This document shows positions 17,974-28,093 of a DNA stretch of 64,000 nt, piece after piece. Source of the stretch: Bacteroidales bacterium (GTDB lineage: Bacteria; Bacteroidota; Bacteroidia; Bacteroidales; UBA932). A program made the position numbers and the translations under genes. Below the pieces are notes generated by a model. That model was not told the origin of the DNA and did not search any database. It saw only the letters and a list, made by a program, of their open reading frames with translations. Position 1 is the stretch's first letter. Every line of letters begins with the position of its first letter. The stretch is taken from positions 16,341 to 80,340 of the forward strand of contig SUYM01000014.1 of assembly GCA_015060455.1 (NCBI GenBank), given 5' to 3'.

Positions 17974-20391
17974 TTATTGTTGATTTGACATTGACCAATA
18001 TGTATTGTTCTCCATGGTGATGCCTCCGTTTGTATAAGACTGGGAAACCACATTCAGCCCTGCCGGGATATCATCAGGAAGAACATAGGTGATCTCGGTC
18101 GGAATTACAGGAGCGGAATTATATGCACCCGAACATGAAATGAGGAACGATCCGGCGAACTTGCATCCGGAAATCTCAGAGCCTGTAAGGTCTGTCTTGA
18201 TTTGCCCTGTATTGTTGGTCACCGCAAGAGCGTGATTGTTCCTGGTATATTTGTCGTCAGACTGAATCATGGAGATATCGGCGTTGACGCTCATATTTTT
18301 GATGGAGAACTTGCCGACAGCCAGACCGATGACACCTGCCGTTGCAAAAGAACGTGTCTGAGCTGAACCGACCTTTGCGTTCATCACACCGCCTTCGATG
18401 TCCACATAGCCGCCAAGACCAAGGAAACCGCCGCTGACTCCACAGATAGACGCTCTTGAATACGGATTAACCTTGACAGAGTATGGAACAACCTCTCCGG
18501 TATTTGTACAATTTTTGATTTTTGCGTGATTTGTACTTGAGCCCAAAAGTGCACCAGCAATACCTCCTGTATAAATCTTAGAGTTAAATTCCGCTGCAGT
18601 AACAGAACTTGTAGCGTTATTATTTATTCTACCGGTATTAGTGCAATTTTCAATCTCCACATGATAATGATCCACCGACGCACTGATCGCTCCATACTTC
18701 ACATCGGACGTAGGCGAAGTTGACTTAGTAGAAATAAGTGCTGCAGAAAGTCCCACAATACCTCCCACAGAACACTGAATCTTGCTGTTCGCGCTATTAT
18801 CCACATACGAGAAAGTCACATCACCATTATTTGTACAATTCTTCAATATCGGGTAATACTCCTTATACTTCGCATCAGCCTTAAGACTTATATATCCCAG
18901 CACACCAGCAAATCCTGCCCGGGCAAGACCAAGACCAACTGTATTGACTGAGATATTCAAATCACCATTATTTACACAATCGTTAAAGACTGGGGATCCA
19001 GTTGTCGGCTCAAAACATGTAGCAACAAGACCACCTCCAAAACCCTTAAAATCAGCACTCGATAAATCATCTGACTTCTGTGATGCCAAATCCATTGTGA
19101 TGTTCATGTCAGCATTGTTCACACAACGGTTGATCTCTCCAGCAGAGAATGTCCTGGCAAATGCGCCGAATATGACTCTTCTGGAATCCACATTGAAGAC
19201 CATTTCATTTGTGCAGTCCTCAATCTTTCCTCCAGATATAGTATGAACAAACGCCGCAACCTCCACCAATATTTTTGTTGCATCAGGCGTCTTCATTTCT
19301 CCAGCCATTGTAAGGTTTCTGATGACACCACCACTAGGCAAGGTCTTGATCAGAGCGTCTGATGCAGACGAGTTGGTTATAGAATAGCCCTTACCATCCA
19401 GTTCATAAGTGAACTTCGCCACAATTCTTGGAGTTTCCTCAGGAAGAACGATATCATCACCCAACCTTATTGTGTTGCCATCAAGGTAAGCGGCCTTCCA
19501 ATCTGTTTTACCGGCATTGATCTGCTCTGCAATATATTTCCAGTCCTCACCTGTCAGAATCTCCTTCTTTCCAGGTACAAACTCGACTGCATTGAACTCA
19601 TAAAGTTTTCCTGCCTCGACAGTCACGCCATCCTTGACCCATCTGCACTCCATAGGGCAGTAATCCGAATCATAGAACTTCACAGTAAATCCCTCCGGAT
19701 AAGAGCCATGAGGAATTGTGAAATAGAATGACTGCTCTCCACCTGCGGCAACTGAAACCTCCTCCATATCAAGAGCAATGGTTCTGACGCCCTGAGACAC
19801 TGTATATTCACCCGACCTTGTATCTATTACAAACTTTCCGGCAAGAGGAGCCGTCTTGTCATTTGACAGGAGCATGGCTTTCCTTATGGTTATGGCGGCA
19901 GGGCTGGTGAGAGTCACCTTGACTGCTCCACAGAGATTGTTCAGCACTACCGGTACCTCCTCGCTTTCGCTACATCCATAAAGTATGGCTGCACCCCTGC
20001 CGAAAGAAGTTGCAGAATACTCCTGGACCGCAGGGATATCCACCGTAACCTTGCCATCACTTGTGAACTCCCCGCATATCGATGCAGGATAGACCACGTT
20101 GTATGGCAGAGAAACATTATAGAACTTGAATTCAGCATCAGGACTTCCCGCCTGATCTGCTGTCAGCGCAGTTGAGACATAACCGTTCAGACTGACAGCG
20201 TCACCCTCGGACCAGAGGACCTTACGGACATTTCCTTCTACCTCTCCAAGGTATGTCTTAGCCTGAACAGAGGTCAGACTGACTGACACCTTTACCTCTT
20301 CCTTGGCACTTTCACTGTCGTGGACTTCACTCACACAGCCGATGACTGAAAGGAGCGAAAGTGCAGAAATGAATAGTAATACTTTTTTCAT
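17974..20391 (-). CDS. Fimbrillin-like lipoprotein fused to a GLUG/beta-helix repeat domain
   Basis: An 805-residue lipoprotein (C19). Residues of about 30-275 are fimbrillin-like (KTYLGEVEGNVRKVLWSEGD, LNNLCGAVKVTLTSPAAITI). A linker around WKYIAEQINAGKTDW leads into a long right-handed beta-helix-type domain (about 325-800) with recurring CVNNAD, CVNNGD, CTNNGD and CTNTG units spaced 30-70 residues apart. This fold is common in glycan-binding or lyase-like surface proteins; no catalytic residues can be assigned. It is the first gene of the SusCD transcription unit, 41 nt downstream of a -7 element, and directly follows the HTCS gene. Confidence 0.7.
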   Translation of the reverse strand: MKKVLLFISALSLLSVIGCVSEVHDSESAKEEVKVSVSLTSVQAKTYLGEVEGNVRKVLWSEGDAVSLNGYVSTALTADQAGSPDAEFKFYNVSLPYNVVYPASICGEFTSDGKVTVDIPAVQEYSATSFGRGAAILYGCSESEEVPVVLNNLCGAVKVTLTSPAAITIRKAMLLSNDKTAPLAGKFVIDTRSGEYTVSQGVRTIALDMEEVSVAAGGEQSFYFTIPHGSYPEGFTVKFYDSDYCPMECRWVKDGVTVEAGKLYEFNAVEFVPGKKEILTGEDWKYIAEQINAGKTDWKAAYLDGNTIRLGDDIVLPEETPRIVAKFTYELDGKGYSITNSSASDALIKTLPSGGVIRNLTMAGEMKTPDATKILVEVAAFVHTISGGKIEDCTNEMVFNVDSRRVIFGAFARTFSAGEINRCVNNADMNITMDLASQKSDDLSSADFKGFGGGLVATCFEPTTGSPVFNDCVNNGDLNISVNTVGLGLARAGFAGVLGYISLKADAKYKEYYPILKNCTNNGDVTFSYVDNSANSKIQCSVGGIVGLSAALISTKSTSPTSDVKYGAISASVDHYHVEIENCTNTGRINNNATSSVTAAEFNSKIYTGGIAGALLGSSTNHAKIKNCTNTGEVVPYSVKVNPYSRASICGVSGGFLGLGGYVDIEGGVMNAKVGSAQTRSFATAGVIGLAVGKFSIKNMSVNADISMIQSDDKYTRNNHALAVTNNTGQIKTDLTGSEISGCKFAGSFLISCSGAYNSAPVIPTEITYVLPDDIPAGLNVVSQSYTNGGITMENNTYWSMSNQQ

Positions 20392-20431
20392 CTGTCAAGA
20401 TTGGAAAATTGTTATTAGTAAATGTTATCGG

Positions 20432-20439
20432 CAAAAATA
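20432..20439 (-). promoter_or_regulatory. Probable -7 promoter element for the SusCD operon
   Basis: TATTTTTG on the minus strand fits the Bacteroidetes -7 consensus TAnnTTTG and lies 41 nt before the start codon at 20391, in the only sizeable gap between the HTCS and SusCD blocks. No good -33 TTTG was found at the normal spacing, as expected for a promoter that needs an activator. Confidence 0.5.
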
Positions 20440-20511
20440 TATAAAACGCATACGCGCGGACACAGCGGGTAAACTGTTGGATTTGATGCTATATCATTTG
20501 GGAAAATCGTT

Positions 20512-23500
20512 TCATTCGCCTGCACCGTCCGCCTTCTTCCTGCTCCATTCCGCCGGAAGCACCCCGTATGCCTTCCTGAAGCACTTTGCAAAATATGAAG
20601 GAGAATTGAAACCAACCGCATAGCATACCTCGTTCACCCTGTGCCCGCCCTTTTCCAGCATTTCAGCCGCCAGAGCAAGCCTTTTTGTCCTGATATAATC
20701 GTTAGGCGTCGTGTCAAGCAGAGCCTTCATCTTCCTGTTCAGAGTGCTGTGACCCATATACAGCATATCTTCAAGTTGCTTGTTGGAGAATGACGGATTG
20801 CACATGTTTTCCAGCACAATCTTCTCAAGACGGGTGAGGAAATCCTCGTCCCTGCTGATTATATTGCCTGAAAGCGCTTCTGTACCGAAAGACATTCGTC
20901 CGTATGTCGCACGCATGGTGGCCTTCTTGTCCAGGGCACCCTTGATGCAGGCTTTCAGATAATCCATTGAATATGGTTTCTCGATATAGTTCATTGCGCC
21001 ATACTCCATACATTTCATCTTTGTCTCCACGCTTGAAATCGCCGAAACCACAAGGACAGGAATATGTGCGAGGGACTGATCTGCATTTATCTTCTGACAG
21101 AGTTCCAGTCCGCTCATACCTTGCAGGGCGATATCAGTAATGATGATGTCCGCCTTGTATGTTGTCAGAATGGTGAGGGCCTTTTCCGCAGACTGCACTC
21201 CCATGACATTATAGTCCGCCTTGAGATTCTTTTTCAGATAAGTCAGCAGACCGGCATTGTCCTCCACGATCAGCACCAGAGGGAGGTCGGATTTCTTAAT
21301 CATCTCCTCTATGCTGTCCTCTTCAACGGCGACTGTCGGAGCCACATTTATCGGCATGGTCAGCACAAATTCCGTATATCTGTCACATTCTCCGAGAGTA
21401 AGCGTACCGCCGTGCAGTTCCGCCAGATTTCTGGCATACGCCAGTCCGATGCCGAAACTCTGCGAATATGGAGCCTGGTCTGCGGAGAACTGGACAAACG
21501 GCTGGAAAATGGACTCACGCCTTGATACCGGAATCACCGCGCCATCGTTTCTGAACGAAATCACGAAATTATTTCCATCAATAGAAAGTTCTACCTTTAT
21601 ATATGACTCGGCATACTTGACTCCGTTATCCAGAAGGTTATTGATGATCTTCCTGAACGCAATGGTATCGACAGCACTCACAAGAGTATCCGCCATATGG
21701 GTGAACTGTATCTTGATATTCCTGCTCTTTGCCGCCTCATAGAAATTGAAGCATAGGAAGCCTACCCTATCGACAATATCGATATTTTTAAGGTCAAGGA
21801 CATAGCCGTGCTCTTCAAGCCGTACAAATTCAAGAAGTTCCCTCACCAGGTCGTTCATATAATCTGTCGAACTGCTTATCACCTCTATCTCATCTCTCAA
21901 TGCATCCGTGCAGATGCCCGAAGAAAGAATGTTCTGAAGCGGAGTCCTTATCAGTGTCAGAGGCGTCTTGATCTCGTGAATGATATTCGAGAAGAAGACC
22001 ATCTTTTCCTTCATCATCTCCTGATCCTTCTTGACACGATACTCCTCGATCCTCCTCTTTTCGCGTGCTTTCTGGCTTTTGAGGATGACATATACGGCCA
22101 CGGACAGAACGGCAAGGGCCAATGAAATGATGATCAGTATGCCTAAGGTAGATGCCCAGAACTTAGGTCTCACTACCACAGTCACAGCCTGATGCGCATC
22201 AACAAAATTGCCTGAGAACTCCCCGTTGCTCAGAAGCAGCCTGTATGTACCTGCCGGCACGCTGTTCCAATGCATGGCCTTATCCACAGACACATCCCTC
22301 CACTCGGCGTCATAGCCTTCAAGCATACATAGAATCCTGTCGGAAGCCGGGTATGCGGAATCAAGAATCGCAAATGAGAAACCGAATGAGTTCTGGGACG
22401 ACTGCAAGACTATCCTGTCCTGAACATCTATATTTCCCGAAAATATCCCGGACCCGCCACCTACTGACTTAAAATCCAGATACATGTCGGTAATCGTCAC
22501 CTTTGACAACTGGTCTGCGGTCTTAAGGTCACGCGGATTGAATACCACAAAGCCATCTGCCGAACCGAAGGCTATCTTCCCGCTACGGAGTTGAATGGCA
22601 GCCTTTGTAAATCCGTTATCAAGCAGACCGTCAGCCTTTGAATAGACTCTTACGTTATTCCTGTCCTTGTCAAACTCCACAAGTCCGCTATCGGAAGACA
22701 GCCACAGATGACCGAAATCATCGGGAACCGCCATGAAATACACATCGGTCGGCAAGGATTTCAAGGTCCTGGTAGAGTAATTGATGAAACTGTCATCCCT
22801 TCTGCGATAATGGAAATATCCGGAGGTGAAACCCACTACCCATGTATTGTCGGCCTCATCGACACATACCGACGAAATCATGTCAGGCATGTCAGGATTT
22901 CCCGTCTGAGGGCTGTAATGACCTTTAATGGTATTGTTCAGGATATCATAGGAATACACACCTGACGAATATGAAGCCATCCACAACAGGCCTCTGCTAT
23001 CCTCAGCCATGTGCTCCATGGTGATGCCTGAAAGTTCCGGAAGCATCTCGAAACGGTCATCCTTACGGGAATATTTCATCACTCCGATTGTCGTGGCCAC
23101 AAATATCTCTCCTGCATGAGATTTATATATGGTCACCACACGGTTATCCCTGTTCTCAATATCGAAAGGAACATATTTTCTGACCTTTGACGTCTTGTAG
23201 TCCATTCTGGATATTCCCTTCTGCGAACCTATCCAAAGATAGTCATCGTCATCAGAGAGTGCCAGGACAGTATTCGGAATATCCGCATCATGCCTGACAA
23301 GACGCCCGCCATGATATTTCAGCAGCCCCATCCTCTCGGTCGCGACCCAGAGATTGCCTGCCTTGTCCTCTGCAAAACTTCTGACAATGGCACCGCGAAG
23401 AGATGTGCCGTCAGAAAGCGTATAGCATTTGGTGAAATTGAAGTGTGCGGGTGAGCAGCAATCCAGTCCGCCATATTGAGTTCCCACCCACAGGCAGCCC

Positions 23501-24459
23501 TTGCTGTCCTTATAGACATCGGTTATATAACTGTCAGACAAAGAGAACTGGTCGTTCGGATCCGAGTAGCAGACATTGCTCTCGCCCGAATAGAAACTAT
23601 ATGAAATCAGTCCGTTGGTTGTGCTCAGCAACAGGCCCTTTCCGTTGTCGTAAGTAAGGTTGGTCGGACGCACATCCTTAGGCAGCCTATACAGGGTTGT
23701 ATGTCTGCCGCTGCGCACATCCACCTCCACCAGACCGTTACGCTTGCTGGCTATGTAGATGATGTCATTCGATCTGCCGCTGACCACAAGTCCTTCCACA
23801 TCGTCGCCTTTGAAAATGCCGTCTGCGACAGTCAAAGGCCGGCATGATGAGGCTTCCGCATCTGCAATGAAGACATCATCGCAATAGACTGCAAGGTAGA
23901 GATTGTCGTTACGGTCTATCGTGATGCGGTAGATGTTGTTGACAGGAGTCTCCCCCATTGGATGATGACGGAAGACACCGGTCTGAGGATTGTATGAAAA
24001 CAGTCCGTTGTCGCGGGAAGAAATCCACATGATTCCTGCGGAATTTCTTTCTATGGCAAAGATTCTGTCATCCGGTGCTGCGGACTGACTTCCGACGATT
24101 GCAGACATCCGCAAGAAGGCATCGTCAGCATAGTTGTAGATGACCACTCCGTTGTCTGTTCCGATCCATAGGTTGCCACTCAGGTCTTCCCTGATGACGT
24201 TTATGAAGTCAGAGGTGATCCCGAAGTCCTCCCTGTCATAGTTCTTGAATCTCTTGCCGTCATAGCGGCTCAATCCCTTGTAGGTTCCGACCCATACATA
24301 GCCTCGCGAGTCCTGAAAGATCTCCCGTACAGAGTCGTATGAAAGGCCGCTGTTTTCCTTGTTGAGATGGGTGAACAGATAATGCTGAGCCCGGAGCGAC
24401 CCGAAAGTCACCCCGGACACAAGCATGGTCACGATTATAGTAAGAGCCTTCTTTATCAT
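20512..24459 (-). CDS. Hybrid two-component system (HTCS) sensor/regulator
   Basis: A 1315-residue one-protein two-component system. Signal peptide (1-24); about 14 two-component propeller repeats (VWVGTYKGLSRYDG, LWIGTDNGVVIYN and similar); a Y_Y_Y domain (about 690-765); a membrane helix (about 773-793); a HisKA domain with phospho-acceptor H near 828 (IIHEIKTP); an HATPase; a receiver with phospho-acceptor D near 1107 (IIITDIALQGM); and an AraC-type helix-turn-helix (about 1220-1313, NEVCYAVGFNSPSYFAKCFRK). By family it binds an oligosaccharide in the periplasm and activates its own locus. It lies between two fimbrillin-type genes and probably drives the promoter at 20432. Confidence 0.97.
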   Translation of the reverse strand: MIKKALTIIVTMLVSGVTFGSLRAQHYLFTHLNKENSGLSYDSVREIFQDSRGYVWVGTYKGLSRYDGKRFKNYDREDFGITSDFINVIREDLSGNLWIGTDNGVVIYNYADDAFLRMSAIVGSQSAAPDDRIFAIERNSAGIMWISSRDNGLFSYNPQTGVFRHHPMGETPVNNIYRITIDRNDNLYLAVYCDDVFIADAEASSCRPLTVADGIFKGDDVEGLVVSGRSNDIIYIASKRNGLVEVDVRSGRHTTLYRLPKDVRPTNLTYDNGKGLLLSTTNGLISYSFYSGESNVCYSDPNDQFSLSDSYITDVYKDSKGCLWVGTQYGGLDCCSPAHFNFTKCYTLSDGTSLRGAIVRSFAEDKAGNLWVATERMGLLKYHGGRLVRHDADIPNTVLALSDDDDYLWIGSQKGISRMDYKTSKVRKYVPFDIENRDNRVVTIYKSHAGEIFVATTIGVMKYSRKDDRFEMLPELSGITMEHMAEDSRGLLWMASYSSGVYSYDILNNTIKGHYSPQTGNPDMPDMISSVCVDEADNTWVVGFTSGYFHYRRRDDSFINYSTRTLKSLPTDVYFMAVPDDFGHLWLSSDSGLVEFDKDRNNVRVYSKADGLLDNGFTKAAIQLRSGKIAFGSADGFVVFNPRDLKTADQLSKVTITDMYLDFKSVGGGSGIFSGNIDVQDRIVLQSSQNSFGFSFAILDSAYPASDRILCMLEGYDAEWRDVSVDKAMHWNSVPAGTYRLLLSNGEFSGNFVDAHQAVTVVVRPKFWASTLGILIIISLALAVLSVAVYVILKSQKAREKRRIEEYRVKKDQEMMKEKMVFFSNIIHEIKTPLTLIRTPLQNILSSGICTDALRDEIEVISSSTDYMNDLVRELLEFVRLEEHGYVLDLKNIDIVDRVGFLCFNFYEAAKSRNIKIQFTHMADTLVSAVDTIAFRKIINNLLDNGVKYAESYIKVELSIDGNNFVISFRNDGAVIPVSRRESIFQPFVQFSADQAPYSQSFGIGLAYARNLAELHGGTLTLGECDRYTEFVLTMPINVAPTVAVEEDSIEEMIKKSDLPLVLIVEDNAGLLTYLKKNLKADYNVMGVQSAEKALTILTTYKADIIITDIALQGMSGLELCQKINADQSLAHIPVLVVSAISSVETKMKCMEYGAMNYIEKPYSMDYLKACIKGALDKKATMRATYGRMSFGTEALSGNIISRDEDFLTRLEKIVLENMCNPSFSNKQLEDMLYMGHSTLNRKMKALLDTTPNDYIRTKRLALAAEMLEKGGHRVNEVCYAVGFNSPSYFAKCFRKAYGVLPAEWSRKKADGAGE

Positions 24460-24508
24460 AAAGTCAGCCTGTTAAGTTTTAGTATTGATGTGGCAGAAGC
24501 ACAAAGAA

Positions 24509-26656
24509 TTATTCAGCAGAAACTGTCGGAATCTTCATGCAGCGGATGTTGTTGGCAGAGCCCAAGGACATCTTGTGACTTGTATAAGCGGTCGCCCATG
24601 TTCCGCTGTTTCCAAGACAGAATACAGCCGCACCGCTATTGAAATTGGTGGTTGTCCAATAATAACCTCTCTTATTGAACAGAATCACGCCCTTGGAAGT
24701 GGCAGTTTCTCCTACAAGAACGGTTCCCTGATTCAGATATCCAGGATTTGGATAATAAGCATAGTCATCCGAAACATCTTTATTGTCCTCAGGGAAAGTC
24801 TCCGGCAAATCAGTTCCTGCAATTGAGAAGATTAATCCATTATCTGTCTTCTGCATTCCGTTGCCACCCGAGGCTGACGACAAGCCTGAGAAGTAATACA
24901 TATCCGGCACCTTATATCCCTTCGGACATGGATCATATATTGTCTTGTATCCGCCTTTGGCTGCTTTAAGTGTTGTCAGATCGGTAGGTGGAGTTGATGT
25001 ACATCCCCAATTGTCGGCCGCAGAATCACCGGCAAGCCAATCGTTGAATACATACATTGATGGAATACCTGATGTCGAGATCTCATGGGCAAGAGAAGAT
25101 ATAATACGGACATTCGGATTCTTTATAGTCCATGCCATACGCTTGTTCTCGCTCGAACGTATAGCAACCTCCGTCAACTCTATCTGCGACAGATATGGTT
25201 TGGTTGTTACAATGGTACTGCTCTTACTTATTACAAATGGATCTTTTCTACCATACTGATAGTACAATCCTACGCTGTTTTTATTACCTGGCTGATTGCG
25301 TGTCGCACCAAGATTGATATTATGGAAGGTAGGAGTGCCTGTGCATGATGTATATGCCTGGTCTTTCAGACAATCAACTGACCAGATATGCCATGACCAC
25401 AAAATTGTACCTTTGCTGTCCTTCAGTGCAAGCAGTGCATTACCGCTGGATTTACCTCCTTTTATGGTCGCTGTATTTTCTTCCAATGAATAAGTAGGCA
25501 ATACTGACGCAGCATCCAGGTTATCGTATGCTGTCTTGATTCCCCAGATTCTGTTCAATGTCAATCCTTCCTCGCAGTAAACATCACCACTTGCATTCTT
25601 CACCGGCTGCATCTTATCAACTGCCAATGATGTGTCAAAAGTATAATATGGAGTTATATTGAAAGTCGTCTCTTCATTAGGACCTATGACAACGCAGTTC
25701 GCTTCACCATAACAGAAGGTAAATGAAAGTGTAGGAAACTCTCTCATCTGACCTGGAGTAAGGACAAGATCCTTTGTCACAACTCGCTCGAATACTCGAC
25801 CGAAATTATCCGTTATGGTAACAGTCAGGTCATTTGCAGGATAAGTCATTGCAGGAAGAGCAGTTATAAACCCTGCGACACCCTCATCATTGATAGAAGG
25901 GCTGGCATTCTTGTTGGCAATATCCAGAGGACCGAGTGTCTTGTCGTGCCCTACAATAATTGTCTTCTGCACATCGTCTGTTCCTGAAAGAGTCAATGCA
26001 CCGGTTTCAGGATCGACTGTACCGAAACCCGAAATATAGTTATCGGCCGATGTGATCTGTACGCTGACAATCTTCATACCGCGAAGTTCCTGATAGTCAT
26101 TGAATCTGAACATAACGGCAGCACAAAGGTTATTGAACTGGAACACACCTTCAGCAGACTCCTTCGCCCACATCGGCATATATTTCAGATTATTACCATT
26201 GTTCTTCAACGCTGAATGGAAATTCTGATTATTATAAAGGGCGCCGAAATCAACTGCGATCTTACCATCTGCCATCTCCTTTGCTCTTGACTCCGGGAAA
26301 ACAGCATATCTTGTCTGACCCTCCACTTCGTTTCCTGTAAAAACAGCAGACGAAGCATCATTGCCTTCATAAACGAACTTCTCACCTGTTGTGTTGTTCT
26401 CGCTGTAAACCTTGATTGCATCATCATCTGTCCATACAACTGGGATCTTTCCATCATCTCCCGCGCTTCCGAATGCAATCTTGCTGTCCGGTCCTGTCGG
26501 CGACACCGCAAGGATGCGTCCCGGACCCGGTACGAAATCAACCGCTTCGTTGTTGGTGCCATTATTGTCAGCACCATTGTTTTCCAACTCTGCCTTCTGA
26601 CATGAGAATGTGAGGGCAGCAGCAATCATTGTAAAATACAAAACTCTTGTTTTCAT
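24509..26656 (-). CDS. Fimbrillin-like lipoprotein with C-terminal FISUMP-type domain
   Basis: A 715-residue lipoprotein (C19). The N-terminal part (about 45-315) is fimbrillin-like (SKIAFGSAGDDGKIPVVWTD, FQFNNLCAAVMFRFNDYQEL, GFITALPAMTYPANDLTV). The C-terminal half (about 430-713) has the layout of the Fibrobacter-type major paralogous (FISUMP) domain: NLGATRN, YYQYGRKDPF, YDPCPKGYKVP, GYYWTTTNFNSGAAVFCLG and the closing RCMKIP. Such proteins are surface lipoproteins of unknown biochemical role. It follows a 47-residue peptide gene after 26 bp and precedes the HTCS gene by 49 bp. Confidence 0.7.
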   Translation of the reverse strand: MKTRVLYFTMIAAALTFSCQKAELENNGADNNGTNNEAVDFVPGPGRILAVSPTGPDSKIAFGSAGDDGKIPVVWTDDDAIKVYSENNTTGEKFVYEGNDASSAVFTGNEVEGQTRYAVFPESRAKEMADGKIAVDFGALYNNQNFHSALKNNGNNLKYMPMWAKESAEGVFQFNNLCAAVMFRFNDYQELRGMKIVSVQITSADNYISGFGTVDPETGALTLSGTDDVQKTIIVGHDKTLGPLDIANKNASPSINDEGVAGFITALPAMTYPANDLTVTITDNFGRVFERVVTKDLVLTPGQMREFPTLSFTFCYGEANCVVIGPNEETTFNITPYYTFDTSLAVDKMQPVKNASGDVYCEEGLTLNRIWGIKTAYDNLDAASVLPTYSLEENTATIKGGKSSGNALLALKDSKGTILWSWHIWSVDCLKDQAYTSCTGTPTFHNINLGATRNQPGNKNSVGLYYQYGRKDPFVISKSSTIVTTKPYLSQIELTEVAIRSSENKRMAWTIKNPNVRIISSLAHEISTSGIPSMYVFNDWLAGDSAADNWGCTSTPPTDLTTLKAAKGGYKTIYDPCPKGYKVPDMYYFSGLSSASGGNGMQKTDNGLIFSIAGTDLPETFPEDNKDVSDDYAYYPNPGYLNQGTVLVGETATSKGVILFNKRGYYWTTTNFNSGAAVFCLGNSGTWATAYTSHKMSLGSANNIRCMKIPTVSAE

Positions 26657-26682
26657 TTCTTCTTCATTTTAAACGATTAATA

Positions 26683-26826
26683 CTACCACTCGGCATCAGG
26701 ACCTTCAGACCAATCTGAGCCAGTTTCGGTTTCTATGCTCTCACAGAGCACTGATTCAGGCAAGATCCCTAGGACCTGCACCTGTGGAGGGATATAGTTG
26801 CCCCCCCCTAATAGATTTTTCTTCAT
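26683..26826 (-). CDS. Small 47-residue peptide with an internal G8 tract
   Basis: A frame from ATG at 26826 to TAG at 26683 encodes 47 residues, beginning MKKNLLGGGNYIPPQVQVLG and ending with an acidic tail (DWSEGPDAEW). Codons 7-9 are a run of eight G (plus-strand CCCCCCCC at 26801-26808). The layout (short MKK start, IPPQVQVL, VLCES, acidic C-terminus) matches the small orphan peptides often seen next to fimbrillin-type lipoproteins in Bacteroidales; I know of no function. It fits tightly in the gap, 19 bp after the BNR gene and 26 bp before the fimbrillin/FISUMP gene, which supports it being a real gene. A G8 tract could slip and shift the frame. Confidence 0.6.
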   Translation of the reverse strand: MKKNLLGGGNYIPPQVQVLGILPESVLCESIETETGSDWSEGPDAEW

Positions 26827-26845
26827 TTTGTAGGTATTTTATCCG

Positions 26846-28093
26846 TTATTTAATTATTATCCTTCCACGCACAATGTACACATGACCGTTATATTGTGAC
26901 ACCGCCAGTATTTCATCATTTCCAAGATCACTCAGCGAGTTCCAGAGAGCATTTTCCGTCCATTGATCCAGATCTATCGGTCTTGATGTCGCCCGCATTC
27001 CGGTGAAATATCCGTCCTGAACCTCACTCTTCGGGCACACCTGCACCTCCATCGCCGCATGCTGAGCATCATTATCCTTCTTGTCGTCCGAAGCATCAGC
27101 AATCTGATAGGAATACACTATATAATTGTCTGTCGTGATGATATACGGTGCTCCGGAATATGCCACATCGCTCTTGATCGATTTCCTGAACGGGTGGAAA
27201 CGGTCCGGAGAATCCTTTCTGACCGGGGTCTTCCAATTGTCCCCGACTGTATTCCTGACAACAGCCGGATAAAGTCTTGTGCCTTCCTCTGATGTCTCGA
27301 TCGCCATATATATCATCCCGTCAAGCAGCATCACCACAGGCATTCCATCCCTGTGACTGCCATTCTGCGACACAACTCTCGGAGCGCTCCACGTGCAGCC
27401 GCCATCCTTTGACTCTATCACAGATATGTTCTGCCACTTGCTGCCCCTTTTCCAATAAGGGGTCTCGTCTGCAAAATAAATCTGCACAGTCCCGTCCGGA
27501 AGTTCCAGTACGAACGGCTCCCAGCAGCCCCGGAGGGCATTTTCAGCCCATTTCTCTGACTTATAGACATGCCTCATCGCAGACCAGGTCCTTCCATTGT
27601 CATCGGATGTCTTTATTGCAATCGTGTATGGGAACACGGATGAGGCGAACTTATCATCGTCCCTGGCATTACGGTCCATATTCATCGGACGGTAGTTGCA
27701 GGCAAAGATTATCCTGCCCGGTTTATATGGGTTGGAGGCAGAAAGTTGGGCAAACTCCGGATTGGAAGCGGCCACCTTTGCCTTGCCGGCTTCATTTTCC
27801 TCAATGAAATGCCTCATCACCACCATTGACTCCTCGGACCATGTCTGACCATTATCACTGCTGAACTTGACATAGTTGTTCGAAGATGCGGAATAACTCA
27901 TCATCAGCCGTCCGTCATTGAGTCTGTGCACACGGGCATAACCTCCTTTGACAATCTTCTCAGGCTCATCCCAGACCACCTTCAAGGTCTGTCTGCCAGG
28001 CTTGGCAGGTCTGTTTCCCGCAGACACATCTATGCCTGAGCAGGAAAACACTACAATGAGCACGAAGAATATTTTCAAGTACCTGAGCATCAT
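26846..28093 (-). CDS. BNR/Asp-box propeller hydrolase (GH93/sialidase-like), downstream paralogue
   Basis: A 415-residue lipoprotein (C18). Asp-boxes SSDNGQTW (near 78), SDDNGRTW (near 165) and SKDGGCTW (near 230) mark a sialidase-type propeller. The diagnostic stretch CWEPFVLELPDGTVQIYFAD, followed by RDGMPVVM, looks more like GH93-type exo-enzymes than GH33 sialidases. It is a close tandem paralogue of the next gene upstream and overlaps it by 4 bp (ATGA), so the two are translationally coupled. It probably trims chain ends of the target glycan outside the cytoplasm. Family fold is firm; activity is not. Confidence 0.75.
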   Translation of the reverse strand: MMLRYLKIFFVLIVVFSCSGIDVSAGNRPAKPGRQTLKVVWDEPEKIVKGGYARVHRLNDGRLMMSYSASSNNYVKFSSDNGQTWSEESMVVMRHFIEENEAGKAKVAASNPEFAQLSASNPYKPGRIIFACNYRPMNMDRNARDDDKFASSVFPYTIAIKTSDDNGRTWSAMRHVYKSEKWAENALRGCWEPFVLELPDGTVQIYFADETPYWKRGSKWQNISVIESKDGGCTWSAPRVVSQNGSHRDGMPVVMLLDGMIYMAIETSEEGTRLYPAVVRNTVGDNWKTPVRKDSPDRFHPFRKSIKSDVAYSGAPYIITTDNYIVYSYQIADASDDKKDNDAQHAAMEVQVCPKSEVQDGYFTGMRATSRPIDLDQWTENALWNSLSDLGNDEILAVSQYNGHVYIVRGRIIIK

